Origin: DATJCV01 sp963707665
GTDB taxonomy: Bacteria; Pseudomonadota; Gammaproteobacteria; Burkholderiales; Burkholderiaceae_D
DNA length: 64,000 nucleotides
Assembly (NCBI GenBank): GCA_963707665.1
Contig: CAVPQU010000005.1
Coordinates: 62,001-126,000, forward strand
Direction: 5' to 3'
The notes under the pieces were generated by a model. It searched no databases. It saw nothing but the letters and a program-made list of their open reading frames with translations, and was not told the DNA's origin. Below are positions 28,334 to 37,670 of the stretch, one piece after another; position 1 is the first letter of the stretch, and the number at the start of each line of letters is the position of its first letter. Position numbers and translations under genes: made by a program.

Positions 28334-29645
28334 TTTATCTCCATGGTATTAAATGAAACTTTTCAAGCTTCCAGGAGCATCTCCGAATGATGTGGAGATG
28401 CTGGATATTTTTTTATGTTGCCGAGGTCTACTCATTTAGTAAGGCTCACAGACGCCGTGGAATTAGGCGTGCGAATTCCTCTTATTGAGGAAGTACTTTC
28501 CTCTGGATAGGATCGGCTATCTAGGGCGTTTTTCCGGGAGCACGTTTGAGTCGAGCAAACGATTTTGAAAAAAGCGTCTGTCGCTTACGTGGCGGCAATA
28601 GTGCCAAGCAGGAAAGGCCGCATCAAGTTAAAACGCAGAATGCGAGAAATATCACCTACATGATTTCGGCGAGCTGGAGTTTCTGCATTTTGTATCAACA
28701 CAGCCGTCACTTAGATGTATTGAGGCGTGGCCGTATCTAGCCGGGTTTGCTGCCAAGAAGAGGGGGGCGAAGCGGAGTTGCTGCAGAACTGATGTTATCG
28801 ATAATTTTGATTGGCCGGTTCCCTCCCCGCACAAGGAGCTTGTTTTTGGTTGCTCGCCAGGGTTGGAAATTACATAGAAGATAATTGATTCGGCTTGACT
28901 TGGGATTGGGACGCCGAGAGGTTTTGCACTTATCATAAAAGCAGCAGGCTGTATCGCCATTCACGCAGGCGATTTGCGAATTTTCATTTCGATGTCAGCC
29001 AAGGCTTGGTCGTTGCATTACACAAAACACCACCGGCGTTTCCGCCGCCGACCGGGTAACCAACCATACGTGCGGCCATTGCCGAGAATGCGGTTCCCTC
29101 CCATCTGGTCAGCCCTGGGTAGGTTTTTACACTACGGGCGCGAAGCCGTGACGTTCTCGAGCCGCGCGGCCACACTGAAGGCTCGGTGGGTTCGGCTCGG
29201 CTAGCTAGCCTCAAACTGGCAGCAGTGCTGTGTGAACTGATGAACTCGGACGGAGCCATGATGCGTGGTGTTTAGATCGATGTATTCGCCAGCACGTACA
29301 ATTTGCCGATATTGATGATCGAAGATTTGCTCTCATACCGCCAGGAATTGGCGCTTCAAAAGGCGCACGCGGTAAACGCACTTGCTAAGGATTGGCGCGC
29401 GGATGCTGACCGTGAAGTGTCTTGCGCGGCCCAAGGAGGAAGTTTTTTGAATTGCAGGATGGGGAATGCTGGCTGATTGATTCACGTTGTTTTGCGGTAT
29501 GCTCTCGCGCGCTTGACCGATCGGGTTTAGGGGCTTGAATTTGCTTTTCAGCGGCTTTCGTATGTTTCATTGTTGATTTGCTACGAGGCAGAGGCGGAGT
29601 AGCAATGTTACGAAGTCGTGAGGCGATGTAGGGGAGTTTTTTACC
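28334..29645. other. 1.3-kb non-coding region before the catabolic cluster
   Basis: No intact gene seen on either strand. It holds the porin leader and promoter at its left end. The short open frames (such as minus 28984-29259) show no recognised family and no good ribosome-binding sites. The mixed base composition is consistent with decayed or inserted DNA at the edge of the catabolic region. AGGGGAG before 29646 is the ribosome-binding site of the next gene. Confidence 0.4.
28376..28402. promoter_or_regulatory. Perfect hairpin in the porin leader
   Basis: AGCATCTCC (28376-28384) pairs exactly with GGAGATGCT (28394-28402), 43 bases upstream of the porin ATG. On the plus strand a T-run follows at 28408-28414, which gives it terminator form in that direction. 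In the porin transcript it would be a leader stem-loop that could stabilise mRNA or be a small-RNA target. Confidence 0.55.
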
Positions 29646-31571
29646 TTGGCAACAGTTGGGAGTCTCACTCTGGCAGATAGTGTTCCGCAAACGCCGAGCG
29701 GAGCATCGCGTTCGAACACAAAACCGCTGGCCGATTTTCCTTACCGTGGTTTGCCGTTCATTGAGCCAGCCGTCGAAGTCGAGTATTTGGCAAGCGGCGA
29801 AATTTTAATGCGCTCTCCAATCCCGCTGCTCGACGCGCCGATACGGGCCTTGTCGGAGTGGGTGCCGTACTGGGCCCGTCAGCGTGGCGATTCACCGATG
29901 TTGGCACAGCGTGATGCCGACGGCGCATGGCGTTGCCTGACTTGGGGCGAGATGTGGGACAAAATCCAGCGGGTCGGTAGCGCCCTGCTCGAACTCCCCT
30001 TGTCGAAACAGCGGCCGCTGATGGCGCTTTCCGGGAATTCCCTGGAATACGCCGTTTTGAAACTTGCGGCGGATTACGTCGGTATTCCATTCGTTCCGGT
30101 CTCGCCTTCCTACTCGGTGATTGCAGGCGCTTCACGCCGGCTGCAGGATATTTACGCGTCGGTGCAACCGGGGATGGTATTCGTGCAATCGGCGGCGCTG
30201 TATGCACGTGGTCTGGCCGCACTTTCGATCAACGCCGATCGCGTGATTGCGGTTTCTGACAGCACCGGATACACGCCTTACGAGACGCTGCTGCACGCTG
30301 ACATCAGCACAAGCCTGGAAGCTGCGCACGATTGCATCAGGCCGGAGGATGTCTGCCGCATTTTTTTTACGTCTGGTTCGACCGGGACGCCGAAGGGGGT
30401 CGTCTGCACCTATCGGATGCTGGTTGCAGCGCAGCAGATGGCCTTCCAGATATATCGCGAACCGCCTGAAACGCCTCCTGTTTATCTGGACTGGCTGCCG
30501 TGGCACCACGCCTTTGGCGGGATGGCAAATTTCTCCCGGCTGTTGCGGCATGGTGCTCTGCATTACATCGATGACGGGCGCCCGACCGAGTCTGCTTTCG
30601 ACGAGACTCTGAAAAATTTGCATGAGATCAGTCCGCATGCCTTGAATGGCGTGCCACTGCTGTTTTCCATGCTGGCTCCGGAGCTCGAAAAAAATCCTGA
30701 GTTGGCGCACTCGCTGTTTTCGCCCAGACTCGAGTCGCTGACCTATGGCGGCGCCGGCCTTGCGCCGGAGATATGGAGTTGCATGCAGCATGCGGCAGTG
30801 ACCGCCTGCGGCGAAAAAATTCCGTTTCTGACCGGTTTGGGCGCGACCGAAACGTCTTCCCTTGGTATTTTTTTCCACTGGGCTGCCGACGTTATCGGCA
30901 ATATCGGTTTGCCTTTGCCCGGCTGCGAGCTGAAGCTGGTGCCGTTGACAAGTGCGGGGCGCTACGAAGTGCGGCTACGCGGTCCTAATGTGTTCAATTG
31001 CTATCTCGGTCGGCCAGAGCTGACCGTCAAGGCCTTCGACGAGGACGGCTACTATCGGATGGGCGATGCGGTTACGTTCATGGATTCTGCAGACCCATCG
31101 CAAGGCCTCAGGTTTGCCGGTCGTATGAGCGAAGATTTCAAACTGTCGAACGGGACGTGGATAGTCTGCGATCAGACGCGTCTGCAACTGCTCAACGATT
31201 TGGCGCCCTTGGTCAAGGATCTGGTTCTGTGCGGCCATGACCGCGACTATCTTGGTGCACTCGCATGGTTGAATGAAAAGGAATGTAGAAAGGTATTGCC
31301 CGGGCTGGAAGCTATCGACTCGGAAGATCTGGTGCGTCTGCCGCAACTGCAGAATGTCATTCGAGCACGCCTCCTGGCGCAATCCGCTGGCTCCGGATCG
31401 TTCCGTCTGCAGCGTCTGGCTCTGCTCAGCGCCCCCCCAGATATGAAATACGGTGAAGTAACCGACAAGGGGTTAAGTCAAATCGCGGTGCTGGAGCGCC
31501 GCGTCGCCGACGTCGACATGCTCTACCGGGACCCCCCGGCTGCGAATATTGTTTCCTTGTTAGAAAACTAA
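29646..31571 (+). CDS. Feruloyl-CoA-synthase-like acyl-CoA ligase
   Basis: 641 residues from a TTG start; no ATG or GTG lies nearby without losing conserved sequence. ANL motifs: IFFTSGSTGTPKGVVCTYRM, LTGLGATETSSLG, YYRMGDAVTFMD. The C-terminal part (LRFAGRMSEDFKLSNGTWIV, then VKDLVLCGHDRDYLGALAWL) is the long variant typical of feruloyl-CoA synthases, which activate phenylpropenoic acids with ATP and CoA. The substrate here need not be ferulate, because no feruloyl-CoA hydratase-lyase or vanillin gene accompanies it. First gene of the catabolic region. Confidence 0.85.
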   Translation: MATVGSLTLADSVPQTPSGASRSNTKPLADFPYRGLPFIEPAVEVEYLASGEILMRSPIPLLDAPIRALSEWVPYWARQRGDSPMLAQRDADGAWRCLTWGEMWDKIQRVGSALLELPLSKQRPLMALSGNSLEYAVLKLAADYVGIPFVPVSPSYSVIAGASRRLQDIYASVQPGMVFVQSAALYARGLAALSINADRVIAVSDSTGYTPYETLLHADISTSLEAAHDCIRPEDVCRIFFTSGSTGTPKGVVCTYRMLVAAQQMAFQIYREPPETPPVYLDWLPWHHAFGGMANFSRLLRHGALHYIDDGRPTESAFDETLKNLHEISPHALNGVPLLFSMLAPELEKNPELAHSLFSPRLESLTYGGAGLAPEIWSCMQHAAVTACGEKIPFLTGLGATETSSLGIFFHWAADVIGNIGLPLPGCELKLVPLTSAGRYEVRLRGPNVFNCYLGRPELTVKAFDEDGYYRMGDAVTFMDSADPSQGLRFAGRMSEDFKLSNGTWIVCDQTRLQLLNDLAPLVKDLVLCGHDRDYLGALAWLNEKECRKVLPGLEAIDSEDLVRLPQLQNVIRARLLAQSAGSGSFRLQRLALLSAPPDMKYGEVTDKGLSQIAVLERRVADVDMLYRDPPAANIVSLLEN

Positions 31572-31800
31572 GCCGACTCGCTCTCTTTATCATGTGCATG
31601 ATGTTGGTTGCGCCCGCGTCCGGTTTCGGGCGCGACGACCCATCTTGTGCAAATATCGGTGGCTTGCAGCTCCGGTCTAGGTGCGGCGAAGGCGGCCCCA
31701 TTTCCTGACGGCTGGAGGCGCCGAAACAATTCTAATGAATCGGTTATCATTTTTTGCTTATTAGATAAATGACTTGATTTAATTGTGGTACGAGGAAGGC

Positions 31801-32724
31801 ATGTCGTTAACTACGTCCGTCAAATCGGCGATCCGGGTAATTGAAGTATTAGAATTTTTCGCGAAAACCCAGGAGCCTTGCTCTCTCAAAGATATTATTC
31901 AGAGTCTGCAATATCCCCAGTCCAGTACCACTATCCTGCTCAAGAATCTGGTGAGTATCGGATATTTGAATTACGACCGGCAGCGGCGCAAGTATTTTCC
32001 GACCATGCGTCTGGCTCGCCTCGGTGATTGGGTGCCTGCAGCCTTGTTCGGTAACGGCCGGGTGTTCGATGTCATGAATGATCTCCATAACATCACTGGC
32101 GACAATATCGGTCTTGGCATTCAGAATGACGTCTATCTCCAGTACATCAAAAATGTCGAGACCAGCTATCCAGTAGGTTTTTCGATTCCGGAAGGCAGCA
32201 TGCGCCTGCTGACCCAGTCGGCTGCCGGCTGGATGTTATTGGCGTTGCAGGATGATCGAAAGGTTGACTACACCGTACGTCGAGCCAATATCGCAGTGGA
32301 TCGGCCGGAGGACCGGGTGAAGGTCGAAGAGGTCTTGGCGCATATGCCTTCCATACGCGAACAGGGGTATGCGTATGCCGAGGATATTCCCTTCGTCGGC
32401 GCGGCGACGATCTGCGTTCCTTTGCCAATCACGGTTCAGGGACAGCCTGTGGTGATGAGTGTCGGCGGCTTGGTGGAGCGTATTCGTCCACGCAAGAATG
32501 AGCTCCTGAAATTGCTGTTGCGCAGCGCGCAGTCGTTGATCTGTGATGCGGCGCAGCCGGATGGTGCACTAACCGAGGATCTGGACGAGGCGGCGCGGCA
32601 GGCAACCAGCATGTCGGTCGTGGATGGCCAGCCAATGAATCTGCCGGTCCAAAGCAAAGTCGTGCGCAGCTGGTTTGATGCGCTCGGGGATTTTGATGTG
32701 AAGGGACGTCGTCTTGTCCCTTGA
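31801..32724 (+). CDS. IclR-family transcriptional regulator (copy 1)
   Basis: 307 residues from ATG 31801 behind GAGGAAGG. N-terminal winged helix at about 1-65 (SAIRVIEVLEFFAKTQEPCS, QYPQSSTTILLKNLVSIGYL), then a ligand-binding domain (LTQSAAGWMLLAL, GYAYAEDIPFVGAATICVPL). An unusual C-terminal tail ends SWFDALGDFDVKGRRL. The whole protein, including the tail, is repeated in the gene at 56825-57734. It probably controls the downstream operon beginning with the EthD-like gene. Confidence 0.92.
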   Translation: MSLTTSVKSAIRVIEVLEFFAKTQEPCSLKDIIQSLQYPQSSTTILLKNLVSIGYLNYDRQRRKYFPTMRLARLGDWVPAALFGNGRVFDVMNDLHNITGDNIGLGIQNDVYLQYIKNVETSYPVGFSIPEGSMRLLTQSAAGWMLLALQDDRKVDYTVRRANIAVDRPEDRVKVEEVLAHMPSIREQGYAYAEDIPFVGAATICVPLPITVQGQPVVMSVGGLVERIRPRKNELLKLLLRSAQSLICDAAQPDGALTEDLDEAARQATSMSVVDGQPMNLPVQSKVVRSWFDALGDFDVKGRRLVP

Positions 32725-33138
32725 GTTTTCGCTACCTGCTTTGCGTTTGGCGGAGTCGCCAGTTCCAAAATAGGCGGCAGTACTCTGGCCTCCCGACTCG
32801 GTGATGAGGAACTATTGCAACCGAGCCCGGAACCCTGTAACTCAAGGCGCAGGATCTGCTTTTCCTGATCAGGGTCGGACAAAAAAACCGCAGAATTTTC
32901 ACGTCCGCTTTCTCGTTCGAGATATCTGCGGACGTCCCCCGTTTTTAGAGCCGGCTCTGAAAATTTTTCGACGGGTTTTAGGCGTTCCTAATTACGTACA
33001 TGATCTTTGCGCCCTCCCGCTTTTTTTCTTGAACCGAACTGCCTATTTGCAGCAACATCTATGCTGAATGCAGGGACGGTTTGCCTATTCACCATGCGTC
33101 GAAAATCCGGCCGCACAGGTACGGATCAGGGGTAGTTC
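32725..33138. promoter_or_regulatory. Region between IclR copy 1 and the catabolic operon
   Basis: About 410 bases with no gene seen. It likely contains the promoter and operator of the operon starting at 33139. AGGGGTAG (33128-33135) is the ribosome-binding site of the TTG-started EthD-like gene. Confidence 0.4.
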
Positions 33139-33540
33139 TTGGCTAAGTATATTTCGCTCGTTCTAACTAACGCTGTACCAGGGCGGGATGAAGAATTTAA
33201 CAGGTGGTACACCGAAGAGCACCTTCCGGATGTGCTTGCCGTTCCTGGCATTACAGCTGCGACGCGGTTTTGCCGGGTTTCGGAAAGTGCGGATCCGTAC
33301 TTTGGCAGGTTTCGGTACATGACGATGTATGAGTTGGAAACGGATGATCTCCGTGGCCTGTTTCGCATCCTGGTCGCGAGAATGGGCACGGCAATGATGC
33401 CGATGAGCTCGACGCTCCAGCCGGAGATGGCGTTCTACGACTGGGAAGTACTTGCTCCGCGTCTGATCGCAGAGAGCGCTGCCGACCGTGTAAAAGGCCA
33501 AACTGTCGGATTGCTAATATCACAAGAGGAAAGTCGATGA
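33139..33540 (+). CDS. EthD-like dimeric alpha/beta-barrel protein (copy 1)
   Basis: 133 residues from TTG 33139. The sequence KYISLVLTNAVPGRDEEFNR, then WYTEEHLPDVLAVPGI is the stress/EthD-type ferredoxin-like fold seen in small dimeric barrel proteins; H at the EEHLPD position is the conserved residue. Such proteins are cofactor-free decarboxylases, isomerases or accessory proteins in ring degradation. Its stop overlaps the acyl-CoA dehydrogenase start (ATGA at 33537). A paralogue follows the second IclR gene at 57907. Confidence 0.78.
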   Translation: MAKYISLVLTNAVPGRDEEFNRWYTEEHLPDVLAVPGITAATRFCRVSESADPYFGRFRYMTMYELETDDLRGLFRILVARMGTAMMPMSSTLQPEMAFYDWEVLAPRLIAESAADRVKGQTVGLLISQEESR

Positions 33541-34724
33541 AGCAGGATGCTTTCGAGGAAGAAAACAAATTTCGCGCGGAATTGCGTGCGTTTTTCAGGG
33601 ATAACGTTCCAGCTGATTTGCGGGCTCGGCTGCGCGCCGGCTTGCGGCCAACTCCGGCTGAATGGACGACCTGGCAAGGAGTAATGAACAAGCACGGCTG
33701 GGGCGCTCTTACCTGGCCCAAGGAACACGGCGGTGCTGGCTGGACCGCGGAGCAGCTCTATATTTTTGAAGAAGAAGCGGCTAATTCCGATTCGCCGGTG
33801 CAGTTCCATCAGGGGCTGGAGCTGATCGGGCCGATTATTTTCGCCTATGGGACGGCGGAGCAAAAAGCGCGCTATTTGCCACGCATCTTGTCCGGTGAGG
33901 ACTGGTGGTGCCAAGGCTATTCGGAACCGAATGCCGGCTCCGACCTCGCCGCCCTGCGCACGACGGCAGTACGCACCGGCGACCATTACGTGGTCAATGG
34001 CCAGAAGCTTTGGACCAGCTTTGCCGAGTCCGCGACGATGATGTTCTGTCTGGTGCGCACCGAACCTTCAGCCAGAAAGCAAGACGGCATTTCCTTGCTG
34101 CTGATCGACATGAACACGCCGGGAATCCGTATTCGTCCAATTCGCACCCTTGATGAACACTTCCACGTCAATGAAGTGTTTCTCGACGACGTCAAAGTTC
34201 CGGTTGAAAATCTGCTGGGCGAAGAGGGCAAGGGCTGGACCTACGGCAAGGTGTTGCTCGAGCGTGAGCGAGGAATGACGGCGATTCTCGGCTTGCGTCT
34301 GGCGCGGCAACTGAGATTGATTCAGGAGCAGGCTGCACGCACTCCCGTGGGTGCTGGGAACTTGCTGGACGACCCGGTGTTCGCTAACAAGCTCGCGCAA
34401 ATTCAGATCGAAGTGATCGCGCTCGATGCGATGGGGCAGCGCACGGTTGCCGACGTCATGGCGGGTATCGATTCAGGGCATCGGGGCTCGATGCTGAAGA
34501 TCCGGTGGTCGGAATTGCTGCAACGTTCGACGGAACTGTGGGTAGAGGCCTGTGGTTATGAAGCCAATGGTTTTGCCGTGATCGGGAATGAACATAGCGG
34601 CGCCCTCAACTATCCGATGCCTGGCCCATTGACTGCATATCTGCATGGCCGGGTTACCTCAATCTATGGTGGCGCCAATGAGGTGCAACGCAACATCATT
34701 GCTCGTCGATCGCTCGGTCTCTAG
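33537..34724 (+). CDS. Acyl-CoA dehydrogenase, larger partner of pair 1
   Basis: 395 residues. FAD/substrate loop WWCQGYSEPNAGSDLAALRT, GQKLWTSFAESATMMFCLVR and the C-terminal YGGANEVQRNIIARRSLGL. The usual catalytic Glu of the Y-E-G-T/S motif is Gly here. A Glu-rich helix (LLERERGM) may supply the base, as in isovaleryl- and steroid-type enzymes. Next gene, 11 bases on, is a shorter dehydrogenase, a layout typical of alpha2beta2 enzymes of sterol side-chain oxidation. It should introduce a 2,3-double bond into an acyl-CoA, passing electrons to ETF. Confidence 0.92.
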   Translation: MKQDAFEEENKFRAELRAFFRDNVPADLRARLRAGLRPTPAEWTTWQGVMNKHGWGALTWPKEHGGAGWTAEQLYIFEEEAANSDSPVQFHQGLELIGPIIFAYGTAEQKARYLPRILSGEDWWCQGYSEPNAGSDLAALRTTAVRTGDHYVVNGQKLWTSFAESATMMFCLVRTEPSARKQDGISLLLIDMNTPGIRIRPIRTLDEHFHVNEVFLDDVKVPVENLLGEEGKGWTYGKVLLERERGMTAILGLRLARQLRLIQEQAARTPVGAGNLLDDPVFANKLAQIQIEVIALDAMGQRTVADVMAGIDSGHRGSMLKIRWSELLQRSTELWVEACGYEANGFAVIGNEHSGALNYPMPGPLTAYLHGRVTSIYGGANEVQRNIIARRSLGL

Positions 34725-34735
34725 GATAAAAGATC

Positions 34736-35881
34736 ATGGAATTTGCACTTGATTCAGAACAACAACAATTCAACGACAGCGCGAGCCGCTATTTTCGTGA
34801 GCGCGGTGAACTCGCCGATTGGTTGAAGTTGGCGGAAAGCGATGTGCCATTTGATCGCGCCGCATGGGAGCAAATGGCCGAGTTCGGCTGGCTGGCATTG
34901 AATGTTTCTGAAGAGGACGGCGGGATTGGCGCCTCTCCGGTATATACCGCCGTCATGATGGAACACGCTGGCCGAGCCTTGTCGCGCGAGCCATTGGTGA
35001 GTAGTGGCGTGATCGCTGCGCAACTGATCGCTGCGGCCCATCCCGTGGTCAAGGCCGAGCTGACGGCTTCGCTCATCGAGGGCAAGGCGATTTTTTCCCT
35101 CGCGCATGCCGAACCGACCGCACGTTTTAATCTGTCGCATGTGACCACCCGTGCCGAAGCGACAGGATCCGGTTTTTCTTTGACCGGGTTGAAATCCTAT
35201 GTGCCAGACGGTTCTGCCGCCGATTGGTTCATCGTGCCAGCGCGCACCAATGGCGCCGCCGGCGACGCGCAGGGGATTTCCTTGTTCCTGGTGCCGGCCA
35301 ATGCCGCTGGCCTGACACGTGAGAATGTACGGGGCGCAGACTATCGGCACAGTTCGCGACTGAGTTTGCAGGCTGTGCAGGTGGGTCCGGAGGCCGTGAT
35401 AGGGACTCTCGACGCGGGCTTGCCATTGCTGGAAAAGGTGGTCGATCATGGGATTGCAGCCGGCTTGGCGGAAGCTGTCGGCATCATGGAATCCTTGCGC
35501 GACATCACGCTCGAGTACCTGAAGACCCGTAAGCAGTTTGGCGTCAATATTGGTAGTTTCCAGGCCCTGCAACACCGGATGGTGGACATGGAAATCGCGT
35601 GCGAAGAAGCGCGCGCCATCATGCGCCACGCGGTGGCCCGCCTGGATGCCGACACGGCAGAGCGGCGCCGGGCAATTTCCGCTGCGAAGACTCGCGTTGG
35701 GCAAACCTCCTTGTTTGTCGCGCATCAGGCAGTGCAGTTGCATGGCGGGATCGGAACCACCGACGAGCTGATCGTCAGCCACTATCTGAAACGCATCGCC
35801 ATGCTTGAAATCAGCTATGGCAACGCCGACTATCACCGCACACAATTTCTGGCCGCCGATCGCGCGTTGGCTGCGGCTTAA
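34736..35881 (+). CDS. Acyl-CoA dehydrogenase, shorter partner of pair 1
   Basis: 381 residues, closely following the larger dehydrogenase. N-terminal FALDSEQQQFNDSASRYFRE, middle FSLAHAEPTARFNLSHVTTR, and C-terminal RKQFGVNIGSFQALQHRMVD plus QLHGGIGTTDELIVSHYLKR. It ends soon after the QLHGG motif and lacks the terminal Y-x-G-x-x-E-x-Q segment, so the missing FAD and substrate contacts would come from a partner subunit. A heteromer with the gene before it is therefore likely. Confidence 0.9.
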   Translation: MEFALDSEQQQFNDSASRYFRERGELADWLKLAESDVPFDRAAWEQMAEFGWLALNVSEEDGGIGASPVYTAVMMEHAGRALSREPLVSSGVIAAQLIAAAHPVVKAELTASLIEGKAIFSLAHAEPTARFNLSHVTTRAEATGSGFSLTGLKSYVPDGSAADWFIVPARTNGAAGDAQGISLFLVPANAAGLTRENVRGADYRHSSRLSLQAVQVGPEAVIGTLDAGLPLLEKVVDHGIAAGLAEAVGIMESLRDITLEYLKTRKQFGVNIGSFQALQHRMVDMEIACEEARAIMRHAVARLDADTAERRRAISAAKTRVGQTSLFVAHQAVQLHGGIGTTDELIVSHYLKRIAMLEISYGNADYHRTQFLAADRALAAA

Positions 35882-35946
35882 GTCTCGCGCCCGCGCAGCG
35901 GGGATGATGCGTTCTCTACATTCGAACTCTTTTTGAAAAGGTAAGT

Positions 35947-37557
35947 ATGAGCTGGAATCTAGGCGATACATTGGATGCTGTCGCGGCCACCGTGCCCAGG
36001 GATAGACAAGCAATCGTACAAGGTGATCATGTTATTACCTGGGGCGAGATGGATGAGCGTACCAATCGTCTGGCGCGCGCAATGATCGCTGCGGGCCTCA
36101 AGCCGGGCGACCGGGTAGCGTTCCTGTCGCGCAATCATCCCGGGTATCTGGAAGGGTTTGTCGCTTGTTTCAAGGCGCGCCTGGTACACGTCAATATCAA
36201 TTACCGTTACCGGCCTGACGAAATTGCGTACATTTTTAAGGATTGCGACGTCCGCGGTGTACTGTTTCAGAACGAATTTGCTCCGGTCGTGGCGCAGTTG
36301 CAGTCCGGCTTTCCTAATATCTGTCTGGCCATGTGTACCGACAGTTCGGAGCCACCGCAAGGATCGGTGGACTTCGAGACGCTGGCGCGAACCGGCGACT
36401 CCTCGCCGCTGAAAATTACACGCTCGGATGAAGACGGCTTGATGTTGTATACCGGTGGCACGACCGGTATGCCCAAAGGGGTGGTGTGGCCTGCGTGGGC
36501 GTATCGCCAGTGCCAACTGGAATCGCCTCTTATCAAGAATCCGCCCGCCACCATCGCCGAACATATCGAGAACGTTCGATCCAATCCGTCGCCCGGACGT
36601 GTGATCCCGGCATGCCCATTGATGCATGGGGCTGGCATGAGCAGCTCGCTTGGCGAACTGTTGAATGGCGGCACCGTGATCCTTTTGCCATCGCATTCCT
36701 TCAATGCCTTGGAGCTGTGGCAGATTGCGGCACAGCGTCAGGCAACCCGGATACTGATTGTTGGCGATGTGTTTGCGCGGCCGATGCTAAATGCACTGGA
36801 CGACATACCTGATCTGAGCAGCCTTGAAAACCTGAAGGTGATCAGCTCTGCCGGCCTGATCTGGAGCAACGAAAACAAGCAGGAAATACTGCGCAAGCTG
36901 CCGTGGCTGGCGCTGGCAGATCTTTTCGGCGCGTCGGAAGCCTCCGGCCTGGGTTACTCGGTAACTACGGCAACGCAATCCGTTCCAACTGGCCGTTTCA
37001 GCGCCGGGCCAAAGACGGTGTTGATCACGGAAGACGACAAAATACTGGGCCCAGGCGAACCGGGAGAGGGACTGATTGCCCGTTCTGATCCGCTTCCGAG
37101 CGGCTATTTCGGCGACGCTAAAAAAACCGCCGAAGTGTTCCGCACCATTAACGGCGTGCGCTACTCGATTCCCGGCGATTGGGCGCGGCGTGACGAAGAC
37201 GGATTCATGCAGTTGATCGGTCGCGGCAATCTGGTGATCAATACCGGCGGCGAAAAAGTTTTCGTGGAAGAGGTGGAAGAGGCGTTGAAGCTGGTGCCGG
37301 GCATCGAAGATGCGCTGGTGGTCGGCGTGCCAAACGAGCGTTGGGGCAGCATCGTTGTCGCCTTGGTCAGGTCGAGTCAGGCGGCGCAGCTGGATCTGGC
37401 CGCAACCAACAAGGCGCTGAGCGCCAGCCTGGCTGCGTACAAGCAACCGAAGTCCATGTTCCGACTCGACGCGCTGCCTCGCAGCGACGCCGGCAAGGCC
37501 GACTATAAAACGGCGCGTGCATTGGCCGCGGAGCTGGTGGCAAAACAGGCTTCCTAG
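35947..37557 (+). CDS. Acyl-CoA ligase resembling FadD19-type sterol side-chain ligases
   Basis: 536 residues. MLYTGGTTGMPKGVVWPAWA, PLMHGAGMSSSLGELLNGGT, FGASEASGLGYSV, then FRTINGVRYSIPGDWARRDE and INTGGEKVFVEEVEEALKLV. The run TINGVRY-x-IPGD-x-A and GGEKV-x-x-EEVEEALK is very like actinobacterial FadD17/FadD19 ligases that activate sterol side chains. ATP-dependent CoA thioesterification is the expected reaction. It lies in the same transcript as the paired dehydrogenases. Confidence 0.9.
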   Translation: MSWNLGDTLDAVAATVPRDRQAIVQGDHVITWGEMDERTNRLARAMIAAGLKPGDRVAFLSRNHPGYLEGFVACFKARLVHVNINYRYRPDEIAYIFKDCDVRGVLFQNEFAPVVAQLQSGFPNICLAMCTDSSEPPQGSVDFETLARTGDSSPLKITRSDEDGLMLYTGGTTGMPKGVVWPAWAYRQCQLESPLIKNPPATIAEHIENVRSNPSPGRVIPACPLMHGAGMSSSLGELLNGGTVILLPSHSFNALELWQIAAQRQATRILIVGDVFARPMLNALDDIPDLSSLENLKVISSAGLIWSNENKQEILRKLPWLALADLFGASEASGLGYSVTTATQSVPTGRFSAGPKTVLITEDDKILGPGEPGEGLIARSDPLPSGYFGDAKKTAEVFRTINGVRYSIPGDWARRDEDGFMQLIGRGNLVINTGGEKVFVEEVEEALKLVPGIEDALVVGVPNERWGSIVVALVRSSQAAQLDLAATNKALSASLAAYKQPKSMFRLDALPRSDAGKADYKTARALAAELVAKQAS

Positions 37558-37670
37558 TCCAGCCGGCAAAGCGCGCGGGCCAGGCAGCTGCGAAAAGGCT
37601 TGCCTGACCCGCGCGCAGATTATTCGAACGGACTGAACATGGTCCGCAGTCAAAAACTCCAGGAGAAATC

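Noticed and set aside
28984..29259. A 91-codon minus-strand frame considered as a transposase or enzyme remnant
   Set aside because: I could not match its residues to any family, and there is no ribosome-binding site.
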